The notes under the pieces were generated by a model. The model was given only the letters and a program-made list of their open reading frames with translations. It was not told the origin of the DNA and searched no databases. Below, piece by piece: positions 42,958-52,997 of a DNA stretch of 64,000 nucleotides (positions are counted from its first letter, which is position 1; each line of letters begins with the position of its first letter). This stretch comes from Paenibacillus endophyticus (GTDB lineage Bacteria > Bacillota > Bacilli > Paenibacillales > Paenibacillaceae), in the NCBI RefSeq assembly GCF_014192395.1, contig NZ_JACHXW010000010.1, forward strand, positions 131,592 to 195,591, read 5' to 3'. The translations under genes were made by a program, and so were the position numbers.

Positions 42958-44478
42958 TTAATGTTGGAGTTGAAATTCCGAGAACTGCTTTTTCAATTCA
43001 GCAAAAACAATATCAAAGCCTGCCTTCTTAAGGGCTGCAATTGCATCTTCGTAATACTCTTCATAACTAGCCAAACCAAAATTGATAGGCTCGATTTTTT
43101 CCTTATAGACCGCCATGACCTGCGCCATCTCATTTTTGACGGACGCCTCGTTGAAATGAAATCCGAATAATTTGGAAATGCGAGAGTTCTCGTCATTCAT
43201 AAGCATATCATCGATAATGTCATCCTCTACACTGGCAGGTGCGAGAAAATAATCTTTGTTCCGCCACATCCATTCGTATATTAACTGGTCATTGGTCAAT
43301 TGCTTAATTTTACCGTTCTCCAGCTCATAGTCCTTTCCCTCTACTCCATAAATGATAAAATTATAATTATCTTTGTTCTTCAGAATCCAATTCATAAACA
43401 TCATCGCCCGTTCAGGATTCTCCGACGCCGCGGTGATCATAAAAGCTTCATTGCTTGGGGTAGTGATAAACTTGGGCTTCTCCTTTGCAAGATAATACTC
43501 TCGGAGCCTCGCATTCGGATCAGCATTCCGTGCCGTTTGCAAGTTCTCCATTGCCCTGGAGACTGCGCCAACACGAAAGAGAAGCTTTCCCGCATTCTCC
43601 TGATCGATCTTTGCTGCCGGATTGCCCACTAGATTCTTGTCGATAATCCCCATATTCACCCATGACTCACGCAATTGAGCTACCTTTTTGTATACATCAG
43701 ACTCCACATAACTGAGCATCTCCCCAGAATCCTCATCCACCATAAATAACATGCGCTCATCCAATGAAGAGTAGTTTCGATCCGTCAATTCGCGCCACAA
43801 CATTTCATGGCCTCGGTCCGTTTCCAAATAGCCGTAATAACTTGGATCGATGGCTTGCATTCTCTTAAAAAAAAGCTCTAAATCAGCGATCGTCTTAATT
43901 TCGGACAGGTTGACCTTCTCTAGCAAATCCTGCCGAACCATAACGGAAGAGAATTTCCCGGCGGACGTAAATGCTTGAGACGGTATGGCCCAAAGCTTCT
44001 CGTCGATCCGGTTTTGCTTGAAGTTTTCATCGGGGATATGTTTAATAAGATCCTGCCCGTATTGATCCAGCAGTTCATCTAAAGGCTGAATATAACCTTT
44101 CGTGTAATAAACGGAGACGAATGGCGCCCCATACCAGAACAAATCGTAATCTTCACCGGTAGATAAGGCCAGCTCTAATTTTTGCTGGTAATTGGACCAT
44201 GGGATATAAGTCAATTCAAGCTTCATATTCAAATCTTTCTTCAGTCGATCATTCAATTCATTCTCAACGAAATCTCCCATGCGCGCCGACAGATCGCCAG
44301 GCATGATCACTTTCAATGTGACATATGATTCTGGCACGTCTTCCACTTGCTCATCCGCTGCATCGGCATTGTGGTGTTCCGTCGAATTCGGCAAGTCAGG
44401 TCCGCTATATTTGCTGTATAGGATGAACATTAGAGATATGAAAAGTATGGCAACCATTCCAATAACAGCAGGTTTCAT
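42958..44478 (-). CDS. Membrane-anchored extracellular solute-binding protein, possible co-sensor
   Basis: 506 residues from the ATG at 44478. A TTG at 44490 lies directly on the AAAGGAGG site and is less likely. The N-terminus has one membrane helix (about 4-23, AVIGMVAILFISLMFILY) but no lipobox cysteine, so it is not a lipoprotein. The rest is a family 1 binding-protein fold (LKVIMPGDLSARMGDF; LSTGEDYDLFWYGAPF; LWAIPSQAF; FMITAASENPERAMMFMNWI). No permease gene follows; YesM and YesN genes do. It may present a sugar to the YesM sensor rather than feed an importer. Confidence 0.85.
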   Translation of the reverse strand: MKPAVIGMVAILFISLMFILYSKYSGPDLPNSTEHHNADAADEQVEDVPESYVTLKVIMPGDLSARMGDFVENELNDRLKKDLNMKLELTYIPWSNYQQKLELALSTGEDYDLFWYGAPFVSVYYTKGYIQPLDELLDQYGQDLIKHIPDENFKQNRIDEKLWAIPSQAFTSAGKFSSVMVRQDLLEKVNLSEIKTIADLELFFKRMQAIDPSYYGYLETDRGHEMLWRELTDRNYSSLDERMLFMVDEDSGEMLSYVESDVYKKVAQLRESWVNMGIIDKNLVGNPAAKIDQENAGKLLFRVGAVSRAMENLQTARNADPNARLREYYLAKEKPKFITTPSNEAFMITAASENPERAMMFMNWILKNKDNYNFIIYGVEGKDYELENGKIKQLTNDQLIYEWMWRNKDYFLAPASVEDDIIDDMLMNDENSRISKLFGFHFNEASVKNEMAQVMAVYKEKIEPINFGLASYEEYYEDAIAALKKAGFDIVFAELKKQFSEFQLQH

Positions 44479-44564
44479 CGAAAAGCACAACCTCCTTTAC
44501 CATAGAGCCTCAATGCTAGTCTACACTAATTATGCCAAAGTGAATACGATACCATAACGAGAGA

Positions 44565-44605
44565 TAAAACAGGAGCACATGAACGATAATGTCATGTGCT
44601 CCTTT
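44565..44605 (-). terminator. Terminator of the giant DUF4832 gene
   Basis: AGGAGCACATGA and TCATGTGCTCCT form a perfect 12-bp stem; the minus strand continues with GTTTTATC. Confidence 0.85.
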
Positions 44606-44619
44606 ATTTAGTTCAACCT

Positions 44620-47600
44620 TTAATTCATAAATTGCGTAAACTGCAATAGCCTTTTGATCATGACCGCTGCTTCAGCTCTGCTTGCCTGGGCGATCGGATC
44701 AAGCGTAGTTTCTGATTTTCCTTGCATGATTTGAGCGGTAAGCAGCTCAGCTATCGAATGCCTTGCCCATGAACCGATAGAACCATTATCCGTATATTTC
44801 TCAAGCTGTTTTTCATCACTATCATTTGCTTGGACGGATTTGTTCACATAGCTCAAAGCTCTGGACAGCATGACAGCCATTTGCTCGCGGGTGATTCTTT
44901 CGTTTGGCTTGAACGAACCATTCTTAAAGCCTTCAATGATTCCCGCATCAACCGCTGTTGCAACCGAAGCTGCAAACCAGTCTCCTTTGGATACGTCACT
45001 AAAAGCAGCGTCCGTGCTTAGAGGACGAAGTCCGAGAGAACGAACGAGTATGGCTGTGAACTCTGCGCGAGTGATTGATTGGTTCGGTGAAAAGCTGTTC
45101 AGCGATACCCCGTTAATAATCCGCTTAGAAGCCAGCAGCTCGATTTCCGATTTTGCCCAGTGGCCCTGAATATCGGAGAACGTCTTACTGCCCGAAGCTA
45201 CCGTATACATACTGTTTCCATTCCGTTTGATGACAACCTCTGTATTTCCGCCATTGCCTAGAAGGACGGATGGAACAAAATGAAAGGTTGCTGTAACCGG
45301 ATCAAATAAGAGAGCAGTAGCTTCCGCAGCATCTAAGGTTTCTGGAAGCATAACGGTTCTTTCGAGATATGCGCTTCCGAAGTTGTTGATCTCGATCGAC
45401 TTTCCATTAGCTTGAGCTAAAATGCTGTAATCCAAAGCAGCGGTAAGCAATGTCAAACCTTCCTTGCTTGCCTGCTCAGACATCAGATCTGCCATACTGC
45501 CAGCAACTTTGTTAATGACAATACTTATGGTCATCTTATCAGGACTCACGCCAAGCTTTTCCGCTAAAGCAGCTAATCCTAACGCTTTGACAGGGACCTT
45601 GTAGCTTCCGAAATCGGTCTGTATAAGCACTGACGCTTCCGGCAGCCCATTCGCCGCATCCGCAAATGCGGATGCCGGGATATCGACCTTCACATTCCCA
45701 CCGTCGTTTTTCAGTTGGATGATAACCGAATTCGTATTTACATTAGTTGAGCCTTTTAGAAGGGCAAGGAAAGCATCCTGAAGCTTCTTCGAATCAATAT
45801 TTGCCGCCACTTCCTTGACGCCATTCTCATTCGTTGTCGGAACAAGTATGATCGCGTCTTGGCCCAGCTTGATTCCTTTGTCCGTTATTTCCGGCACTGG
45901 TGTTGATGTGCCTCCGGAGCCGCCGGATGGCGGGTTCGAACCGGTTGCAATCGTCACGTTAAATGGCTTCTCCAGATTGCCGTCAACAGACTTCGCCGTA
46001 ATAACGGTTTGGCCAACACCGACTGCCGTGATCAATCCCGCGGCTGATACATAGGCAACTTTAAGGTCTGCCGAAGACCATACGACCCTTTTATTGCTCG
46101 CATCTGCCGGCGCTACCGTAATATTAATCTGCTTATTTGCGCCTGGAGCCAATTGAATCTGGCCCGAAGAATCAGCCGTTAATCCCGTAACCTTTACCGG
46201 GGCCTCGGCAGCGCTATTTGATACGTCTACACTGCCTAAATTCAGCCATCCGCTTTCACTCTGCTCCGCATTTGCGAAGCGGAACTTCTTGGCGTCCACA
46301 TTGATTTCCTCTAGCGGATTTACGTAGCGCATCAAGATTTGATAGCTGCCATTGCTTAATTCTGGATTGGCAGTCGATTCAAACAGCTTATTGTTATCAA
46401 AGCCATTCGTATTAGGAAGAATGTCTTTCAGATCCCAATCCGGATTCCATATTTTAATGATGTCATTACCTGATTTGGCAGCAAGCTCGACCTTCCAGTT
46501 GTAGTAGAACGGCGCTACTCCTTTGTTCTCAAGCTCTACTCCCACCTTCAGGTTACCGTCAGATGCGTCCAGGTAGGCGCTTGGCGCATAATATTCATAG
46601 CCCATTTTGCGCGAGCCTTCCGTAGCTCTCGCCAAAGGCTCTGCGTCTAGCGGCGTTTGGAATATACCTTGGGCAAGCAACCAAGATGCGTGCGTCAAGC
46701 CAAGACTTGTGTAATAATCCTCTCCCTGCGCCCCCTCGATCGGCGTCGATGGTTCATTGTATTTAGGCGGATCATTGTTCCACATCTTCACTTGAATTTC
46801 CGGTCTCATCTCTCCGCCCATGCTGTTCGTCTTCCAGAATTCAGTTACACCTGCATCATTGACCTTACCCCAGAAATGCCAGCCTTGCCCGCCTAAGCTT
46901 GGCGGCAGCGTCTGGAATGCAAATGAATCATCATGATAGCCGACATCAAAATTTTTGGTTTGAAGCGTATTATTTTCCATTGGATTTCTTAATACGAGCT
47001 GCGTTTCGTTGAATGCGTTGTCCATAGCGGTAAGAACCCGCTTCATGTTGGCGTCTGTCGGCATCAGGTTAGGCGATTTCAGATTGCCGTCATAAGGATA
47101 CGTATGCCATTCGCCCCAGAAGCCGATTAATCCGATCATGATGGACCCGATCCGAGGATCGCCATCATAACGATTGCCAAGCGCGCCAATGAAATTGTCC
47201 AAAGCGCCCATTAATCGTTCATCGTTATAATCAGGCGCTAAGCTCGTAGCATCCTTGCCATTGTCGAATTCCTCATACTTGTAAGTCGACAGCCCTTCAT
47301 CAATTAGAAATTGCGGGATTGCTGAAGGTTTGTTCGGGTAATCCAGATACACCCTGAATACGGACTGATTGCCTCTGGCTGCTACCTCTGCAAGCCGTTT
47401 GTCCAGTTCAGTCCAATTAAAGTCATCCAGATTGTTCATCAGCTTGCTCAGCGGCAAGTAGAAGAACTCCAAGCTGTATGGCAGTTGTGTAGGGCGATCT
47501 CTCCAATCGTCGCCAACTTTGAAATAAGCTTCCTCCGATGCATCGTAGAAAGGCAGGAACCCTTTGAGCGGATTATCTACCGGTGCAGGAACATATTCCA

Positions 47601-50600
47601 AGGCAAACGTTCCAGCCGTCGTTGCCCATGCAGGCGCGTTCGGGTGCTCGGCAGGAGGTGTCGTGGGGCCTCCTCCAGATCCGCTTGTTCTGCCCGCTAA
47701 CGCATAGATTCCAATTTGGTCTATGCTAAGGACATTGTCTGCTTGATTTTTAGGGCCGAAGCCGAATTGAATTTGCAGAACCTTGCTCGCATCGAATTCA
47801 GCATCGCAAGCACCGCAGCCCTGCCATGCGGATTGAGCCAGTGCGCTCCAAGGAATTCTCACCATTCCTTTGTAGCCCGCAGCGACCGATAGGGAGCCTC
47901 CAGCGAGAGTAGCAGCCTTCCAGCCATCAGCTGCATGGTAGAAATCCACCACTCCTCCTTCTTTTAAAGAGAACTCGCCTTTTGGTGCATCGGTAACGAG
48001 TGAAAGGTTCAAATCCATATTCTTGTTGCTTGCCGACGTATTGTTGACCCAGAATGTGAGTCCGTCAAATGCCGACCAATCCGTGTCTGCTCCGGTAAAT
48101 GCCGCACGTTTAATATTGGCCCAATCGGATATGGGTTTGCCCGGAGGAGGAGAAACCGAGAACTTCATCGCCTGGCTCCCATTTGAATAGTTCACTGTGT
48201 CAATCGCGCGCAGCGCAGACGGCTCTCCAGATTCCCAGTCTACTCTCCAGACGTTCTGCAACGCAGCATCGCTCTCGTACGATTCGAAATCTTCCAGTAT
48301 TTTATCCGCCCGATAGAGCATGATGTCATCAATCGTGATGACATTGTGAATATATCCGGCTGGCGGATATCCGAACTGAAGACCGGTTACTTCGCTAGCA
48401 TCGAGCGCTGCAGCGCAATCCGCTTGAACGCCGTCGCACTGCCACGCGGATTGTACGAATTGATCCCAAGCCACTCTTACAACGCCTTTGAAGCCTGCGG
48501 GAACGTTTAGCGAGCTTCCGTTGAATGCTGCAGCTTGCCAGCTTCCATCAGCAGCAATCGTCGAGGCTGATCCGCCTTCTTTGAGCCCGAACTCTCCTTT
48601 GGCTGCCGGAGTTTGAAGCGCAACATTCAAGCTGAAGTTTTTATTATCGTTTGTTGTATTGTCCACCCAGAAGCTCAAACCGTCGAACTTGGACCAATTA
48701 CGTTTGTCCGAAGGGATGGAATGGATCGTATTCGACCACTCCGAATCAGCAATCGCAACCGAAAGCGTAAGGCCCTTGCTTCCGCTTGCTTGGCCGAGCG
48801 CCTTCGTAACGGAGCCCGGTTTGTCCGACCACGCTTCCGTCCATGCTTGCCCAAGCGCGGCATCATCGGCATATGACTCGAAATTTTCAATGAGCCCTGG
48901 TTTTCCTGAACCAGGATCAGTGCCTGGGTCAGTACCCGGATCAGTACCGGGATCAGAGTCTGATTCATACTTATCCGTAAAATATATTTCATCGATATAG
49001 ATGGTGCCTGTCGTATCCCAAGCAGCTTGTGAAATTGCAATGCTCCAGATGGTTTGCGACAAATTAATGCCTTGAGCAGGCAGGTCGATAACCAAATCCT
49101 TATAGCTTGTCGTTATCGTATCTCCGCTGAATTGGCCAAGCGTTTTCGTTGCGCCGCCAATGCTGAGGCTGACCTGATTCTCTTCTCCCCCGGCGGCTCC
49201 TTTCACCCGAATGACCAGCTTCCCCGTATCTGCCACATTACGGCCGATATTGGTTTCGAGCCGCGACATATTCTGATACTGCAGAACTAATGCGCCGTCT
49301 TGGACAACGCCAGCGCCATTCCCATTGGCAAAGTTGCTTGAACCTGTCCATTGATTAAGATCATTTTGAGTGTTTCCAGACCATGCTGGCGTTCCGTCAT
49401 AATCATCCACGAGCAGGCGCTTTGGCGGAGGCGGAGGTGAAGTCGGCGGCACCGTGCAAGGCGATGCGCAATCTCCTACGAGCACGGGACCCAAATTGAG
49501 CCAACCTTCTTTGTCTTGATCCGTATTCGCAAACCCTACCTTTTTCGCCTTGTTGCTAATGGCCTCTAGCGGATTAACGACCTTCATCACCAAATAATAA
49601 TAACCGTCATTCAAGCCTGGAGCAGGAATGGACGCATCGAAATAATAGGGCTCGCCGAATGGGACATACTTCGGATCGCCAGGAACATTCCACTCCGGAT
49701 ACGTTCTGATTTGCACAGGCATCACCTTGGTCATATCCCATGTCGTATCCCATTGCTTAACAAGCTTCCCTGATGCATTCTTTACCCCAAGCTCTACCTT
49801 CCAAGGATATGCGAAGGGAGCAACGCCATTATTCTGAATGGTTACTCCGACCTTAAGCGGGTCGCCTTGAGCAACGTCATTATAATGAGCGCTCTTCACA
49901 TTCAAATCATAGCCCATTTTTCTCACACCAGCGGCAACGACAGCATCATTGGCGTTATAGTTGCTGATTCCGCCTTGGTTGATCATCCAAGTTGCATGAG
50001 TCAGTTCGATATCATCCATTGCATCATCAACATTGGCGCCGCCGCTGAAGAAGCTGCTCTGAATTTCGGGACGCACTTCTCCGCCAACCGTTTCCGTTAT
50101 CCATTTATTCTCGGAACCGGCTTCCAGCATTTTGGTCATAAACGAATAATAAGCTCCGCCCATGCTCTCTGGCTGCGTTACGCTTTGCAGCGGATCGCCT
50201 TCCTTATATCCGAAAGAGTCATCATGGTAGCCAAAATTGTACTCCGAAGCGCCAGGCAAGCCGGGATATCGGACCTCCAGCTTGGTTTGGTCAAAGGCTG
50301 AATCATATGCGGTGAAAAGTTCTCCGATTGTATCTGCGCTAGGCATATAGTTCGGCAAACCATCCGCAGCATCCTCATCATACGGGTAAGTATGCCACTC
50401 CCCCCATAGTCCAACGAGGCCCATATGAATAAATCCAATGCGCGGGTCTCCATCATACTCCGCCCCGAAGGCTTCAATGAAGTTGGTTAAATACGTGACC
50501 ATTAACGGATCATCGTAATCAGGTTCGTCCTGGTTAAACGTATCGTTATGACGCATTTCAACGCCGCTTTGATGAATAAAGTCCGGAATGGCATCCTCCT

Positions 50601-51021
50601 TGCCCGGATATTCAAGATAGACCCTGATTGCCGCCTGATTCCCTCTTGCTGCGATGGCATTCAGTGCCGGCTCGATGCCCGTATCGAATGTATAGGAATC
50701 AGGGCCATTCATCACCGCTTTCAACGGAATATAATACCATTCCAAGCTGTGAGGGAAAGAAGTTTCCGTTTCCCACGGATAGAACGGCGCGAAGCCTTTT
50801 AACGGGTTGTCTAGCTGGCTTGGGGCAAAGCTCAAATCATGCTTGGTTAAGGCGCTATCCACAGCAGGGCTCGGATATGGATTAGCGGGTACGCGCGTTG
50901 GCGCGGGGTCCGCGCTGGCAATGCTTGCAGCATTGCCAAAGAGCGTGCTTAACAACATACTGCCGATAAGCAACACTTTGAATGATGCCTTCCTAATCTT
51001 GTGAACGGATAATGAATTCAT
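44620..51021 (-). CDS. 2133-residue SLH surface protein with two DUF4874/DUF4832 modules
   Basis: The ATG has GAGGAGGG upstream and a signal peptide (about 1-37). Residues 50-520 form the first DUF4874/DUF4832 module (LDNPLKGFAPFYPW; HMGLVGLWGEWHTYPYDE; VGGEVRPEIQ). Residues 540-700 look like a jelly-roll sugar-binding domain (RLLVDDYDGTPAW...). Two related ENFESY-type binding domains follow (about 725-910 and 915-1090). A second DUF4874/DUF4832 module spans 1115-1530 (LIGFWGEWHTYPYDGN; MGGEMRPEIQ). Then come a Big_2 Ig-like domain, a beta-rich domain and three SLH domains (about 1930-2133). I infer a wall-bound polysaccharide-active protein. No enzyme activity is known to me for the DUFs. 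Confidence 0.92.
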   Translation of the reverse strand: MNSLSVHKIRKASFKVLLIGSMLLSTLFGNAASIASADPAPTRVPANPYPSPAVDSALTKHDLSFAPSQLDNPLKGFAPFYPWETETSFPHSLEWYYIPLKAVMNGPDSYTFDTGIEPALNAIAARGNQAAIRVYLEYPGKEDAIPDFIHQSGVEMRHNDTFNQDEPDYDDPLMVTYLTNFIEAFGAEYDGDPRIGFIHMGLVGLWGEWHTYPYDEDAADGLPNYMPSADTIGELFTAYDSAFDQTKLEVRYPGLPGASEYNFGYHDDSFGYKEGDPLQSVTQPESMGGAYYSFMTKMLEAGSENKWITETVGGEVRPEIQSSFFSGGANVDDAMDDIELTHATWMINQGGISNYNANDAVVAAGVRKMGYDLNVKSAHYNDVAQGDPLKVGVTIQNNGVAPFAYPWKVELGVKNASGKLVKQWDTTWDMTKVMPVQIRTYPEWNVPGDPKYVPFGEPYYFDASIPAPGLNDGYYYLVMKVVNPLEAISNKAKKVGFANTDQDKEGWLNLGPVLVGDCASPCTVPPTSPPPPPKRLLVDDYDGTPAWSGNTQNDLNQWTGSSNFANGNGAGVVQDGALVLQYQNMSRLETNIGRNVADTGKLVIRVKGAAGGEENQVSLSIGGATKTLGQFSGDTITTSYKDLVIDLPAQGINLSQTIWSIAISQAAWDTTGTIYIDEIYFTDKYESDSDPGTDPGTDPGTDPGSGKPGLIENFESYADDAALGQAWTEAWSDKPGSVTKALGQASGSKGLTLSVAIADSEWSNTIHSIPSDKRNWSKFDGLSFWVDNTTNDNKNFSLNVALQTPAAKGEFGLKEGGSASTIAADGSWQAAAFNGSSLNVPAGFKGVVRVAWDQFVQSAWQCDGVQADCAAALDASEVTGLQFGYPPAGYIHNVITIDDIMLYRADKILEDFESYESDAALQNVWRVDWESGEPSALRAIDTVNYSNGSQAMKFSVSPPPGKPISDWANIKRAAFTGADTDWSAFDGLTFWVNNTSASNKNMDLNLSLVTDAPKGEFSLKEGGVVDFYHAADGWKAATLAGGSLSVAAGYKGMVRIPWSALAQSAWQGCGACDAEFDASKVLQIQFGFGPKNQADNVLSIDQIGIYALAGRTSGSGGGPTTPPAEHPNAPAWATTAGTFALEYVPAPVDNPLKGFLPFYDASEEAYFKVGDDWRDRPTQLPYSLEFFYLPLSKLMNNLDDFNWTELDKRLAEVAARGNQSVFRVYLDYPNKPSAIPQFLIDEGLSTYKYEEFDNGKDATSLAPDYNDERLMGALDNFIGALGNRYDGDPRIGSIMIGLIGFWGEWHTYPYDGNLKSPNLMPTDANMKRVLTAMDNAFNETQLVLRNPMENNTLQTKNFDVGYHDDSFAFQTLPPSLGGQGWHFWGKVNDAGVTEFWKTNSMGGEMRPEIQVKMWNNDPPKYNEPSTPIEGAQGEDYYTSLGLTHASWLLAQGIFQTPLDAEPLARATEGSRKMGYEYYAPSAYLDASDGNLKVGVELENKGVAPFYYNWKVELAAKSGNDIIKIWNPDWDLKDILPNTNGFDNNKLFESTANPELSNGSYQILMRYVNPLEEINVDAKKFRFANAEQSESGWLNLGSVDVSNSAAEAPVKVTGLTADSSGQIQLAPGANKQINITVAPADASNKRVVWSSADLKVAYVSAAGLITAVGVGQTVITAKSVDGNLEKPFNVTIATGSNPPSGGSGGTSTPVPEITDKGIKLGQDAIILVPTTNENGVKEVAANIDSKKLQDAFLALLKGSTNVNTNSVIIQLKNDGGNVKVDIPASAFADAANGLPEASVLIQTDFGSYKVPVKALGLAALAEKLGVSPDKMTISIVINKVAGSMADLMSEQASKEGLTLLTAALDYSILAQANGKSIEINNFGSAYLERTVMLPETLDAAEATALLFDPVTATFHFVPSVLLGNGGNTEVVIKRNGNSMYTVASGSKTFSDIQGHWAKSEIELLASKRIINGVSLNSFSPNQSITRAEFTAILVRSLGLRPLSTDAAFSDVSKGDWFAASVATAVDAGIIEGFKNGSFKPNERITREQMAVMLSRALSYVNKSVQANDSDEKQLEKYTDNGSIGSWARHSIAELLTAQIMQGKSETTLDPIAQASRAEAAVMIKRLLQFTQFMN

Positions 51022-51199
51022 TGAAACCCTCCTCGATTACGCTGATCATAAATGAAAACGCTATCATAATTACATTGCTTATATCCATTTTCCGCATGCA
51101 AAATAAGCAGCAGGCCCATCCGGACTTCTATAAGCCCGGATACCTGCGGAAATGGATTCGAAACCGATAAAACTAATAAGAAACATTAGAATCAATCGT

Positions 51200-52039
51200 T
51201 CATCCTTTATGCGCGCTAAATGCGATGCCTTCGATAAACTGCTTTTGAAAGATAAAGAAGAGAATGATCATCGGAACTACCGCCATGAAGGCGCCTGCCA
51301 TTAACACGGGGTAATCCGTTCCGAACATGGATACGAGTGTTGCAATACCCGAAGACAAGGTCATCTTCTCAGGCGAGCTGTTAATAATGAGCGGCCACTG
51401 CAGTTCATTCCATGACCACTGCAACTGAATAATGACGATCGCCACCAAAGCCGACCTGACTAGCGGAAGCATGATATGCCAGTAAATTTGAAAAGGATTG
51501 CAGCCATCCAGCACCGCTGCTTCTTCCAATTCCTTCGATATGGTCATAAAGAATTGCCTTAAAAGAAAGGTTGCGAAAGGACTAATTAATGAAGTAATCC
51601 AAAGCGCCGTAACCGTATTGACCAATCCTAAGTCACTCATCATCATATATTGCGGCGTATAGAAAACAGGATTAGGCACCATCATGACCGAGATAATCAA
51701 TACAAAAAGAATCGTGCTTCCCGGGAACCTTAACCGAGCAAAGGCATATGCCGCCATCGAACTAAATACAACCGGAAATATGGTCTTCATTATAGCGGTG
51801 AACACGGTGTTCATGTAATAATGCGGAAATGCGGATTGCTTGATCGCCTCAATATACCCTCTTAAGCTGGGGGCATCCGGGAAAAAATGAATGGGAATTT
51901 GAGTTGCTTCCGTTGTTGTCTTCAGCGAAGTCAGCACCATCCACACAAATGGAACGAGCATAATAACGGCGCTGATTAAAAGAATGATATGAACAATCCA
52001 GTTGATCTTCCTCGCCGATGAGATTTGCATTTCTGTCAT
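51200..52039 (-). CDS. Sugar ABC transporter permease, MalG-like
   Basis: 279 residues with six membrane helices. The EAA loop is visible as EELEEAAVLDGCNPFQIYWHIMLPL, the contact to the ATPase (shown in part: EEAAVLDGCNPFQIYW). It belongs to the CUT1 family that imports oligosaccharides. It is third in the operon after the binding protein and the MalF-like gene (nine bases upstream). No ATPase gene is present; CUT1 systems of Gram-positive bacteria usually share an MsmX-type ATPase encoded elsewhere. Confidence 0.93.
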   Translation of the reverse strand: MTEMQISSARKINWIVHIILLISAVIMLVPFVWMVLTSLKTTTEATQIPIHFFPDAPSLRGYIEAIKQSAFPHYYMNTVFTAIMKTIFPVVFSSMAAYAFARLRFPGSTILFVLIISVMMVPNPVFYTPQYMMMSDLGLVNTVTALWITSLISPFATFLLRQFFMTISKELEEAAVLDGCNPFQIYWHIMLPLVRSALVAIVIIQLQWSWNELQWPLIINSSPEKMTLSSGIATLVSMFGTDYPVLMAGAFMAVVPMIILFFIFQKQFIEGIAFSAHKG

Positions 52040-52048
52040 CCTTCCTCC

Positions 52049-52918
52049 TCAGTCGTAGACGACCCACTTTTTCTGAAAAGCAAATTGAATCCCTGTCAGC
52101 ACAAGGTTAATCAACAGTAATACATTGATAATTGCGGCTCCGTAATTGGGATTAAAGTAAACGAAGCTGTTTTGGTAATAAGCATAAACAAGTGAGCGGA
52201 CCGACGGAAGCGCTACATTCGTTTTCCCAATAATCAGGAAGATCGAGTCAAAGATCTGCGTTGCTCCAATTAATAGGATAATGCTCGTGAAAAATAGTGT
52301 CGGGGTTAGCATAGGAATGGTGATATACCGAAACTTGTTGAATCTCTTGGCACCGTCAATGTCTGCCGCCTCATAAAGCGATTTGGGTATCCCTTGCAAG
52401 CCCGCGAGAATGAGCAGCATATTAAGGCCGATTGCCCCCCACACGCCAACGATAACCAACACGAACATCGCATAATTGGAATTTGACAGCCATGCCACCC
52501 GGGTTCCCAAGAGATGATTGACGAGTCCGAAGTCTTGAGCGAACAAGACGACCCAAACCATCGCTGCCGCAGCGGGCATCGTGACTTGAGGCAAGAAAAA
52601 AATGACACGGTAAATGGACAATCCCTTGATCTTGGTATTCAGCAGCACAGCAAAAATGGTAGAGAGGATTAGCGTAATAGGCACAAACAAAACAACGTAA
52701 TATAAGGTGTTGCGAAGATTCTGCCAAAACTCTTCGTCACGGAATAATTTCACATAGTTATCAAATCCAACCCAATGATTAACGAGCCCGAAATTCTCCG
52801 ACTGTTGGAATCCTAGCATAATCGACTGGAGAACCGGCCAACCCCAGAAAACCAATGTGCCTATGAGAGTCGGCGCGATCATGAAGTAGGCCCAAACATA
52901 TCTGCTTCTGGAATTCAA
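52049..52918 (-). CDS. Sugar ABC transporter permease, MalF-like
   Basis: 289 residues from a TTG at 52918, eight bases after AGGGAG; the GTG at 52927 lies too near that site. Six membrane helices; the EAA loop reads PKSLYEAADIDGAKRFNKFR. It forms the import channel with the MalG-like protein. It lies 79 bases after the binding-protein gene. Confidence 0.92.
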   Translation of the reverse strand: MNSRSRYVWAYFMIAPTLIGTLVFWGWPVLQSIMLGFQQSENFGLVNHWVGFDNYVKLFRDEEFWQNLRNTLYYVVLFVPITLILSTIFAVLLNTKIKGLSIYRVIFFLPQVTMPAAAAMVWVVLFAQDFGLVNHLLGTRVAWLSNSNYAMFVLVIVGVWGAIGLNMLLILAGLQGIPKSLYEAADIDGAKRFNKFRYITIPMLTPTLFFTSIILLIGATQIFDSIFLIIGKTNVALPSVRSLVYAYYQNSFVYFNPNYGAAIINVLLLINLVLTGIQFAFQKKWVVYD

Positions 52919-52997
52919 TCTGACCACTCCCTATTCATTGGAGACGCTCCTGCTCGCCAGGAACGTCCCCCGAATCACTTTAATTTGGATAATAGGC

